DNA of 20,430 bases, taken from positions 1 to 20,430 of the forward strand of contig JAWLFE010000051.1 in assembly GCA_041685735.1 (NCBI GenBank), read 5' to 3'. Numbering within the stretch: position 1 is the first letter of the stretch; each line of letters begins with the position of its first letter. The translations under genes and the position numbers were made by a program. The notes under the pieces were generated by a model that worked only from the letters and a program-made list of their open reading frames with translations, did not search any database and was not told the DNA's origin. Below are positions 7,184-13,747 of the stretch, piece by piece. This DNA is from CSSed11-175R1 sp041685735. GTDB taxonomy: Bacteria; Actinomycetota; Nitriliruptoria; Nitriliruptorales; Nitriliruptoraceae.

Positions 7184-8904
7184 GAGGTCACCAACGTCAG
7201 GATGAGCAGGAGCACGATCGTGGCCAGCAGCACGGCGCCCAGCACCCAGGTCGGGTACAGCGGAGGTTGCGATCCGCGCATCGCCGGGAGCCGGTCCTCC
7301 ATGCGTAGCTGCGCCCGACCGAGCGAGGCGCCGACCCGTTGACGTTCGGTCGCCGGGGTACGTGTTCGCTCCGGCCCCGCTGCGGCTTGGCCGGTCACGA
7401 TCTTCGGCAGGCGACGGTAGAGCCAGTCGGTGTCCAGACTGATGGTCGGCTGCGCATGCAGCTTGTCGAGCAGGATCCAGAAGCCGAGCCCGGTGAAGAG
7501 CAGGATCTGGCTCTTCTCCAGCACCTTGGCGAACGTGTAGGGCTCCCAGTCCATCGGGTGTGGCAGCAGGTCGAACAGCAGCGTCGGGTAGACCCCGATC
7601 GCGAGGTTCAGCGTCGCGCCGATCCCCATCGCGACGTACATCGACATCGGCACGGGACCGACCTGGAGGCGGTGCCCGGCGTTCTCGCGCGGGCCAGCAC
7701 CCTCGTGGCCGAACCAGGTCCCGAACGGCAGCTTCAGGCCGGTGTGCAGGAAGGTCCCCACCGAGGCCACCTTCAGCAGGATCACCACCAGCGTCCACCC
7801 GTCGGTGCTCGCGGCGTAGACCGCCAGCTCCTTGGACACGAACCCGCTGAACAGCGGGAAGCTGGAGATCGACACGGCGCCGACCATGTAGAGCGCCAAC
7901 ACCCCGCGCATCCGGTTGGCGATGCCACCGAGCTCGGTCATCTTCGACCGTCCGGTGGCGTGGATCACCGCACCGGCCCCCATCAGCAGCAGGCCCTTGT
8001 AGAGGATGTGGGCGAAGGCGTGCGCGGTCGCCCCGTTGATCGCGAGCTCCGTGCCGATACCGACGGCGGCGACCATGTAGCCGACCTGGCTGATGATGTG
8101 GTAGCCGAGCAGGCGTCGGATGTCGTTCTCGAGCACCGCGTAGACCACGCCGTACAGGGCCATGGCCACGCCCAACCACACCAGCAGTTGCACGCCTGGG
8201 AAGCCGCGTGCCAGCGCGTACACCGCCGCCTTGGTGGTGTAGGCCGACAGGAACACGGTGCCGGCGACCGACGCCTCCGGGTAGCCGTCCGGCAGCCACG
8301 CGTGCAGGGGCGGCACCGCCGCGGACAGCAGGAACGCGAGCAGGATCAGGGCGGTCCCGCCCGACAGGTCCATCGCGTTGAAGAGCAGCGAGCCGGTTGT
8401 CGCCTGCTGCCAGATCGCCCCGGCCAGCAGCAGCTTGCCGCCGACCAGGTGGGTGAACAGGTAGCGCATCCCCGCACGGTCGGAGTTCCCACCGCGCCGC
8501 GCGAAGATCACGAAGGTGCTCGCGACCGCCTTGATCTCCCAGAAGAAGAACAGCGTCATGAGGTCGCCGGCGAACACCACGCCCATGGCCGCACCGGCGT
8601 ACGACAGGATCGCCGTCGGCTCGCGCCCCTTGGTCGTGGTCAGCCCGTACACCGCCGCGATGCCGGCGGCGATCGCGAAGATCCACCCGAACGCCAGCGA
8701 CAACCGGTCGACACGGAACGGTTCCAGCGCGAAGCCGAGGTAGCTCAGCTCGACCGTGGTCCCGGCCGTGAGTTGGCTGAGCTGGACCAGCGCGAGCACC
8801 GGCGCGACGATCATGGCGACCTGGCCGACCCGTCGGGGGGCGAACCAGACGAGCACCGCTCCGACGAGGAACGGCAGCACGGGATGCAGCACCAGGTCAG
8901 CCAC
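7180..8904 (-). CDS. MrpD-like antiporter subunit lacking the TM7 lysine
   Basis: A 574-aa NuoL/M/MrpD-family protein. TM5 Glu is present (E123 in FFFWEIKAVAS), as are K225 (AYTTKAAVYALAR), the TM11 set H295/H299/K303 (HAFAHILYKGLLLMGAG) and TM12 K358 (SGFVSKELAV). The usual TM7 lysine is not: FLLSAAVPPLHAWLPDGYPE has Ser194 where K221 stands in the MrpD at the end of the locus. A long region from about residue 390 carries Trp/His-rich loops, two more helices, a basic cytoplasmic linker (about 500-545) and a final helix (554-572). I recall a bacterial subgroup annotated as Na+/H+ antiporter subunit D with a non-Lys residue at this spot, so the change is probably a subgroup feature rather than damage. 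Start GTG at 8904 has GGAGG 6 bases upstream and overlaps the 78-aa gene by 8 bases. Confidence 0.88.
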   Translation of the reverse strand: MADLVLHPVLPFLVGAVLVWFAPRRVGQVAMIVAPVLALVQLSQLTAGTTVELSYLGFALEPFRVDRLSLAFGWIFAIAAGIAAVYGLTTTKGREPTAILSYAGAAMGVVFAGDLMTLFFFWEIKAVASTFVIFARRGGNSDRAGMRYLFTHLVGGKLLLAGAIWQQATTGSLLFNAMDLSGGTALILLAFLLSAAVPPLHAWLPDGYPEASVAGTVFLSAYTTKAAVYALARGFPGVQLLVWLGVAMALYGVVYAVLENDIRRLLGYHIISQVGYMVAAVGIGTELAINGATAHAFAHILYKGLLLMGAGAVIHATGRSKMTELGGIANRMRGVLALYMVGAVSISSFPLFSGFVSKELAVYAASTDGWTLVVILLKVASVGTFLHTGLKLPFGTWFGHEGAGPRENAGHRLQVGPVPMSMYVAMGIGATLNLAIGVYPTLLFDLLPHPMDWEPYTFAKVLEKSQILLFTGLGFWILLDKLHAQPTISLDTDWLYRRLPKIVTGQAAAGPERTRTPATERQRVGASLGRAQLRMEDRLPAMRGSQPPLYPTWVLGAVLLATIVLLLILTLVTS

Positions 8905-9133
8905 GCAGGTCCTCCACGTGGTCGGGCGGGGTGTCCTGCGGGTAGTAGTCCTCGGGTGCCTGGATGAACAGCTTGCCGAGCCACTTGGACCCGATGATGA
9001 TCACGATGCAGCCGAACAGGCCGATCGACGCGGCGTAGCCCGGGAAGGGTGCGTCTGCGCCCGTCAGGACGTCCACGAGGACCCCGACGATCAGCAGGAC
9101 GGCCGTGACGATGAGTGCGCGGCGGTTCTTCAC
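8897..9133 (-). CDS. Small two-helix membrane protein of the Mrp-like locus
   Basis: A 78-aa protein with a short basic N-terminus (MKNRR), a first hydrophobic helix (about residues 7-24), a loop with FPGY, a second helix (about 34-55, IGLFGCIVIIIGSKWLGKLF), and an acidic C-terminus with PEDYY. Its GTG start overlaps the stop of the upstream antiporter-like gene (GTGA at 9130-9133) and its end overlaps the next one by 8 bases, so it is translated within the same unit. I recall similar small proteins ending in PEDYY next to antiporter subunit D genes in other bacteria, but no named family. A role as an accessory or linker subunit of the complex, perhaps bridging the two large antiporter-like chains between whose genes it lies, is an inference from position alone. 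Confidence 0.8.
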   Translation of the reverse strand: MKNRRALIVTAVLLIVGVLVDVLTGADAPFPGYAASIGLFGCIVIIIGSKWLGKLFIQAPEDYYPQDTPPDHVEDLRG

Positions 9134-10779
9134 GGCGCCACCCCCGTCACGGACGCCGCCACCTGGGCTGCCAACTCGTAGACCCCGGCCCAGTCACCGA
9201 ACCCGAGCAGCAGTCCGAGCGCCGCGGTGATGCACAAGGGCACGACCATCAACGGTGAGGCATCACGTGGTGCCCGCCCCGGGGAGCCGTCCGCGACGAG
9301 CGTGTCACCCGCGGCGGGCTCCGTGGCACCGGGAGCACCGGCGGTGACCAGCGCCCCGTCGTGCGGCGGCTCCTGCGTGCCGGGTCGACCGGCGCCGTCG
9401 GAGCCGTGCCCGACGCCGCCGTGCGCCGCGGCGTGGGCCCCGTCGTCAGCCGGCAGGGGCCGGAAGAACGCCCGGTGCACGATCGGGAACAGGTAGGCGG
9501 CGGTCAACAGACCCGCACCGACCATGACGGCCATCAGCACGTAGGCCTCGGCGTCGTTCGCGCCCAGCACCAGCCGCCACTTGCTCACGAAGCCACCCAT
9601 GGGTGGAAGACCGGCGAGGCCGAGCGACGCGACCGCGAACGCGGTCATGGTGAAGGGCATCTTGCGGCCGATGCCATCCAGCTTGCTGACGTGGTCGAGG
9701 TGCAGGTGCACGTGGATGGCGCCGGCGCAGAAGAACAGCGTGATCTTCAGCGCGCCGTGGTTGAGGATGTGCAGCAGCCCACCTTCGAACCCGTTGCGCG
9801 ACAACAGGGCGAAGCCCAGCACGATGTAGGCCAGGTGGGCGATCGTGGAGAACGCGAGGCGCCGCTTGAGGTGGTCCTGTCGCAACGCGATGCCGGAGGC
9901 CACGACGATCGTCGCACCGGCCACCGCGGCCAGGAACGTGGCGCTCCACAGACCCCCCAGCACCTCGGGGCCGAACACGAACCCGATCAGTCGGCCGAAG
10001 GCGAACACACCCGCCTTGACGACGGCGACCGCGTGGAGCAGCGCGCTGACGGGGGTCGGGGCCACCATCGCGGCGGGCAGCCAGGCGTGCAGCGGCATGA
10101 GCCCGGCCTTGGTCCCGAAGCCGACGGCGAACAGCAGGAAGGTCAGCGCCAGCAGGCCGGGCGTGAGCGCGTCCCCGACGAAGCCGCCCGCGACGAATGC
10201 GGTCTCTCCCGTGCGCTGGACCAGGATCACCAGACCCAGGAGCACCGCGACCCCACCGGCGAGCAGGTAGCCCAGGTACTTCCGCCCGGATGCCACCGCG
10301 TCGTCGTCGCCCTTGTGGGTGACCAGCGGATAGGTCGAGGCGGTCAACAGTTCGTAGAAGATGAAGAAGGTGATCAGGTCGCCGCTGAAGGCGACGCCGA
10401 ACGCGGTCGACAGACACAGCGCGTAGAAGGCGTAGAAGCGGGTCTGGTGCTTCTCGCCACCGCCCCGCATATAGCCCACGGCGTACGACGAGGCCAGGAC
10501 CCACAGCAGGGAGGCCAGCAGCGCGAAGACCATGCCCATGCCGTCGGCCCGCAGCGTCATCTCGAAGCCGGGGATGACCTCGCCGAGCGTGGTGGTCGGC
10601 GTCTGGCCGGCCAGGACCGCGGGCAGCATCGATCCGACCACGATGAAGGTCACGACCGCGCCGACGAACAGGATCGTGTCACGGACGTTGGGGACACGAC
10701 GGGCCACCACGATCAGCAGCGCGGTCACGATGGGGATCGAGACCGCGATGATCGGCAGGAGTGACGCCTGGGGGCCCAT
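9130..10779 (-). CDS. NuoL/MrpA-N-like antiporter subunit with His-rich loop
   Basis: A 549-aa proton-conducting transporter-family protein and first gene of the ten-gene locus. Key residues are intact: E143 (FIFYELLTASTY), K224 (GFGTKAGLMPLHAWLP), K255 (VAVVKAGVFAFGR), H337/H341/K345 (LLHILNHGALKITLFF) and K400 (GGFVSKWRL). The segment AMVAPTPVSALLHAVAVVKAG is much closer to the MrpA of the first locus (AMVAPTPVSTYLHAATMVKAG) and to NuoL than to MrpD. It therefore probably plays the MrpA N-terminal role, with the DUF4040 protein supplying the C-terminal part. Residues about 441-508 are a polar, His/Gly/Ala/Pro-rich insert before the last helix. ATG at 10779 has GGAG 4 bases upstream; the adjacent GTG is the alternative. 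The longer open frame upstream has no membrane character and is not used. Confidence 0.88.
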   Translation of the reverse strand: MGPQASLLPIIAVSIPIVTALLIVVARRVPNVRDTILFVGAVVTFIVVGSMLPAVLAGQTPTTTLGEVIPGFEMTLRADGMGMVFALLASLLWVLASSYAVGYMRGGGEKHQTRFYAFYALCLSTAFGVAFSGDLITFFIFYELLTASTYPLVTHKGDDDAVASGRKYLGYLLAGGVAVLLGLVILVQRTGETAFVAGGFVGDALTPGLLALTFLLFAVGFGTKAGLMPLHAWLPAAMVAPTPVSALLHAVAVVKAGVFAFGRLIGFVFGPEVLGGLWSATFLAAVAGATIVVASGIALRQDHLKRRLAFSTIAHLAYIVLGFALLSRNGFEGGLLHILNHGALKITLFFCAGAIHVHLHLDHVSKLDGIGRKMPFTMTAFAVASLGLAGLPPMGGFVSKWRLVLGANDAEAYVLMAVMVGAGLLTAAYLFPIVHRAFFRPLPADDGAHAAAHGGVGHGSDGAGRPGTQEPPHDGALVTAGAPGATEPAAGDTLVADGSPGRAPRDASPLMVVPLCITAALGLLLGFGDWAGVYELAAQVAASVTGVAP

Positions 10780-10842
10780 CACGCTCCACGGTCGGCTGCG
10801 GTCCGGGACGTCGATCGGGCCTCGACACCGGAGGGATGGGCG

Positions 10843-10848
10843 AGCATA
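10843..10848 (-). promoter_or_regulatory. Candidate -10 element for the ten-gene Mrp-like locus
   Basis: On the minus strand TATGCT (fits TANNNT) occurs 64 bases upstream of the start at 10779, in the 122-base spacer between the two Mrp loci. No good -35 match is visible; TTCCGG with a 19-base spacer is the nearest. The spacer is the only non-coding gap in this stretch of genes, so an internal promoter here is plausible but unproven. Confidence 0.3.
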
Positions 10849-10863
10849 GTCAGCCGTCCGGCG

Positions 10864-10895
10864 GGATCCGGAACAGCCTCCGAGCGGCCGGATCC
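10864..10895 (-). terminator. Inverted repeat after mrpG of the first Mrp operon
   Basis: GGATCCGG at 10864-10871 and CCGGATCC at 10888-10895 form a perfect 8-base stem with a 16-base loop, starting 6 bases after the end of mrpG (10902) in the direction of transcription. No U-tract follows, which is common for terminators in GC-rich genomes. It could instead be an operator for the downstream locus. Either way it marks the boundary between the two Mrp loci. Confidence 0.4.
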
Positions 10896-10901
10896 GCGTC
10901 G

Positions 10902-11243
10902 CTACCGACCCTCCGGATGCTCCTCGTAGAAGGTGCGCAGGTCGTCGACCTCGGTCCCGTGCCACAACGGAGCGCCCGAACGGTACGCCGCGCGCCCCAT
11001 GACGTGGCCGGCGACCGGTGCGGTGAGGAACTGCAGCACCACCGCGGCGCCGAGCTTGACGGCGGCCTCCGGGGTGCCGATCACCACCGCCGTCCCGGCG
11101 AGCACCAGGGCAACGCCCAATCCCGCCGCCTTGGTGGCGGCGCTCGCGCGGATCAGGACGTCGGGGAAGCGCACGATGCCAACCCCGGCCAACAGCACCA
11201 GGATCACACCCAGACCGATGAGGATGCCACCCGCGATCGTCAT
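10902..11243 (-). CDS. mrpG: Mrp antiporter subunit G (first locus)
   Basis: A 113-aa protein with three membrane helices and the MrpG pattern IVRFPDVLIRASAATKAAGLG at about residues 23-43, keeping the Thr-Lys usual in the family, followed by VALVLAGTAVVIG. It is the last gene of the six-gene operon; its ATG overlaps the mrpF stop (ATGA, 11240-11243). The C-terminal tail (about residues 83-113) is polar and acidic and ends in FYEEHPEGR. Together with MrpE and MrpF it forms the small-subunit end of the complex. Confidence 0.92.
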   Translation of the reverse strand: MTIAGGILIGLGVILVLLAGVGIVRFPDVLIRASAATKAAGLGVALVLAGTAVVIGTPEAAVKLGAAVVLQFLTAPVAGHVMGRAAYRSGAPLWHGTEVDDLRTFYEEHPEGR

Positions 11244-11497
11244 GAGTCCCGCCTGCCGACCAGGACCCCGAGCGCGACGGTCGCCAGGAACCCCAGGAGC
11301 GTCGCGATCAGGATGACGTCGAGGAACGACTCGGCCCCGGACCGCAGCACCAGCAGCGCGATGGCCGCGACGACGATGTACAGCGCCACATCGGCGGCGA
11401 CGGCCCGGTCGGCCACCGTCGGTCCGACCACGGCACGTAGCACCGTGAGCGCGAAGGTGACGGCCAGAGCCGCCAGGGCCAGGTCGAGCCAGATCAT
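11240..11497 (-). CDS. mrpF: Mrp antiporter subunit F (first locus)
   Basis: An 85-aa protein with three helices. The MrpF signature GPTVADRAVAADVALYIVVA (residues 25-44) and the helix-3 segment FLDVILIATLLGFLATVALG with its conserved Asp are both present. Length is normal for MrpF. It is coupled by ATGA overlaps to mrpE (11494-11497) and mrpG (11240-11243). Confidence 0.92.
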   Translation of the reverse strand: MIWLDLALAALAVTFALTVLRAVVGPTVADRAVAADVALYIVVAAIALLVLRSGAESFLDVILIATLLGFLATVALGVLVGRRDS

Positions 11498-11835
11498 CGC
11501 AGCACCTTCAGCAGCAGTCGTTCCATCCGGGCGATGTCGGCGGCGAACCCCTCGCGTGAGGTCAGGTACAGCGTGTGCACGTACAGGTCGTGGGTCGTCG
11601 GGTCGACCTCCAGGGACAGGGTGCCGGGGGTCATCGTGATCGCGTTGGCCAACGAGGTCAGCTCCAGGTCCGTGCGGGTGTTGGTGTGCACACGCACGAT
11701 GGCGGCCCGCATGTGGTGCGTGGGGGTCAGGACCTCGTAGGCGACGCGGGCGTTGGCCAGGACCAGTTCGTAGATGAAGTAGGCGATGAAGGCCACGAGG
11801 TGGTGGACGTTGCCGAGCAGCCGGAGTGCGATCAT
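11494..11835 (-). CDS. mrpE: Mrp antiporter subunit E, N-terminally short
   Basis: A 113-aa MrpE that consists of one membrane helix (about residues 12-30) and the conserved soluble domain (HTNTRTDLELTSLANAIT, MTPGTLSLEV, DLYVHTLYL). Usual MrpE proteins are about 155-190 aa with two more N-terminal helices; these are absent here. The ATG at 11835 overlaps the mrpD stop in ATGA, so the short form is not a mis-called start: any longer frame would run deep into mrpD. The second locus has a full-length MrpE of 193 aa. The protein is probably functional as a reduced form, an inference from its intact domain and operon position. Confidence 0.88.
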   Translation of the reverse strand: MIALRLLGNVHHLVAFIAYFIYELVLANARVAYEVLTPTHHMRAAIVRVHTNTRTDLELTSLANAITMTPGTLSLEVDPTTHDLYVHTLYLTSREGFAADIARMERLLLKVLR

Positions 11836-13418
11836 GAGCCAGCCACCGCCTCGAGGTAGGTGGATGGGTCGATCAGGGCGTCGGCCGCGGTCGTGACCAA
11901 CCCGAGCAGCCCGTTCGCCCCCAGCCCGACGGCCACGGTCGCGACGGCGATCGCGACGCAGGGTGCCACCAGCGCGGCCGCCCGCCGCCGCGACGTCACC
12001 GACCTCTGGTCCGGCTGGGCGACGGACGGCTCGGCCCGGCCGGGGTCCTGCGGGTGCGCATCGCCCTCGGGGGCGCCAGCGGGCAGGCCGGGCGCAGCGC
12101 CGACGATGACCCGCTCGTCGAGCGTCGCCGGGGTGGGATCACCCCAGAACACGCCGTTCCAGATCTTGATCATCGACAGCAGGGTGAACAGGCTGACGAC
12201 CACCGCCACGCCGCCGGCGACGAGGGCGCCCGCATCGAACGCGGCCAGCACCAGCAGGTACTTGCCGACGAACCCGGAGGTCGGCGGCAGGCCCGCGAGC
12301 GCGAGGGCGCAGACCATGAAGCCGGCGGCCAGGACCGGGCGCGACCGCGCCATCCCGCCCAGATCCGCGAGCCGACCGGTGCCGGTCAGGGTCTCGATCG
12401 CGCCGGCGGCCAGGAACAGCGCGCCCTTCACGGCGATGTACTGCAGGAGGTAGAAGATCCCGGCGGAGACCGCGGCCGTGGTCCACAGCCCAAGGGGCAG
12501 GATGAGGTAGCCGACCTGGCTGACCATATGGAAGGCCAGGATGCCGCGGATGTCACCTTTGCCGACCGCTCCGAGGACACCGATCGTCATGGTGAGACCG
12601 GCCGCGACCAGCAGCAACGGACGCCAGACCGGGTCGCCGGCGAACACCACGCTGTAGAGACGGAACAGCGTGTAGACCCCGACCTTGGTCAACAGGCCGC
12701 TGAACAGCGCGGTCACGGCCGGACCGGCCACCACGTAGGTCCGGGGCAGCCAGGCGTGCACCGGCACGATGCTGGCCTTGACGGCGACCGCGACCGTGAC
12801 CAGCCCTGCACCGACCATCGCGCGCGGTTCCGTGGGCACGATCGCGTGCAGGTCGGCGAACAGCACGGTCCCCGCGACCCCGTACAGCAGCGCGACGCCA
12901 ACCAGGAAGACCGAGGAGGCCAGCAGGTTCACCGTGACGTAGATCACTCCGGCGCGGAGCGGGTGACGGCCACCCTGCAGGGTCAGGAGCACGTACGAGG
13001 AGATCAGCATGACCTCGAAGGCGACGAACAGGTTGAACAGATCGGCGGTCGTCAGGGCGAGGAACACACCGGTCAGGAGGGTCAGCGAGAGGGGGTGGAA
13101 CAGCTCGTGGCCATCATCACCCCGGGCCGCGGCGAACCAGATGGCGGCCGCGGCCATGGTCGACATGATGGTGAGCAGCAGTGAACTGAACCCGTCAGCG
13201 GCAACCACGATCGCCAGGCCCGTCGGCCAGTCGCCGATGCGCGTGGCGACGGTCGCGCCACCCCGGGTCGCGGCGACCAGGCTGAGCGCCCCTCCGAGCA
13301 GGGCCGCGAGGGTGACGACGGTGATGGCCTGCTGGACACGGCGGCGGGTGCGGAACAGGATCGACGCGGCCGCCGACGCGAGCGGCAGCGCGAACATGCC
13401 CACGAGGACGGTGGTCAT
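11832..13418 (-). CDS. mrpD: Mrp antiporter subunit D (first locus)
   Basis: A 528-aa canonical MrpD in sequence around the main ion path: E135 in LFNLFVAFEVMLISSYVLL, K214 in VAVKASIVPVHAWLP, K245 in SGLLTKVGVYTLFR, K331 in YIAVKGALFLAAG, and K386 in SGFVGKYLLV. The histidine pair that normally precedes the TM11 lysine (IHHxxVK in most MrpD) is replaced by Gln326-Tyr327. Between the last two helices lies a polar linker of about 55 residues (about 428-483) rich in Pro, Ala, Gly and acidic residues, which makes the protein longer than the usual 490-500 aa. ATG at 13418 overlaps the mrpC stop (ATGA). Confidence 0.93.
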   Translation of the reverse strand: MTTVLVGMFALPLASAAASILFRTRRRVQQAITVVTLAALLGGALSLVAATRGGATVATRIGDWPTGLAIVVAADGFSSLLLTIMSTMAAAAIWFAAARGDDGHELFHPLSLTLLTGVFLALTTADLFNLFVAFEVMLISSYVLLTLQGGRHPLRAGVIYVTVNLLASSVFLVGVALLYGVAGTVLFADLHAIVPTEPRAMVGAGLVTVAVAVKASIVPVHAWLPRTYVVAGPAVTALFSGLLTKVGVYTLFRLYSVVFAGDPVWRPLLLVAAGLTMTIGVLGAVGKGDIRGILAFHMVSQVGYLILPLGLWTTAAVSAGIFYLLQYIAVKGALFLAAGAIETLTGTGRLADLGGMARSRPVLAAGFMVCALALAGLPPTSGFVGKYLLVLAAFDAGALVAGGVAVVVSLFTLLSMIKIWNGVFWGDPTPATLDERVIVGAAPGLPAGAPEGDAHPQDPGRAEPSVAQPDQRSVTSRRRAAALVAPCVAIAVATVAVGLGANGLLGLVTTAADALIDPSTYLEAVAGS

Positions 13419-13747
13419 GGCGCCTCCCCGTCGTCTCGATCACCTTCGACATCGTCGCTGCCCAGCACGTCCCGGCTGTGGAAGGCCAGCGACAGCAGGA
13501 ACGCGGTCAATGCGAACGAGATGACGATCGCGGTCAACGCGAACGCCTGCGGGAGCGGATCGGCGACGGCCCCCTCGGCACCGGCGAACGGTACGACCCG
13601 TCGCCCGACGCCGCCCGATGCGACCAGCAGGGTCGTGGCGGCATGGCCGTAGAGCACGAACCCGAGCGCCAGGCGGACGATGCCGCGCTGCAGGATCAGG
13701 TAGGTGCCCCCTGCCGCCAGCAGACCCACGATGATGGCCGCCGTCAT
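13415..13747 (-). CDS. mrpC: Mrp antiporter subunit C (first locus)
   Basis: A 110-aa NuoK-like protein with three membrane helices and the diagnostic MrpC segment ADPLPQAFALTAIVISFALT at about residues 62-81. The first helices read AAIIVGLLAAGGTYLILQRG and LALGFVLYGHAATTLLVASGG. A short acidic C-terminus (SDDVEGDRDDGEAP) follows. The start ATG at 13747 overlaps the mrpA stop (ATGA); the longer upstream frame runs antisense-like through the end of mrpA and is not used. Confidence 0.93.
   Translation of the reverse strand: MTAAIIVGLLAAGGTYLILQRGIVRLALGFVLYGHAATTLLVASGGVGRRVVPFAGAEGAVADPLPQAFALTAIVISFALTAFLLSLAFHSRDVLGSDDVEGDRDDGEAP

Noticed and set aside
7339..8967. 542-aa plus-strand open frame
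   Set aside because: Low-complexity antisense frame of the MrpD-like gene; no ribosome-binding site or recognisable domain.
9361..10764. 467-aa plus-strand open frame
   Set aside because: Antisense shadow of the NuoL-like gene with the same Gln/Arg/Asp-rich composition as the other shadows.
3031..10779. A hydrogenase, Complex I-like or DAB-type CO2 uptake system
   Set aside because: No NiFe catalytic subunit, iron-sulfur protein or DUF2309/DabA partner is seen in the window; only the antiporter module is present.
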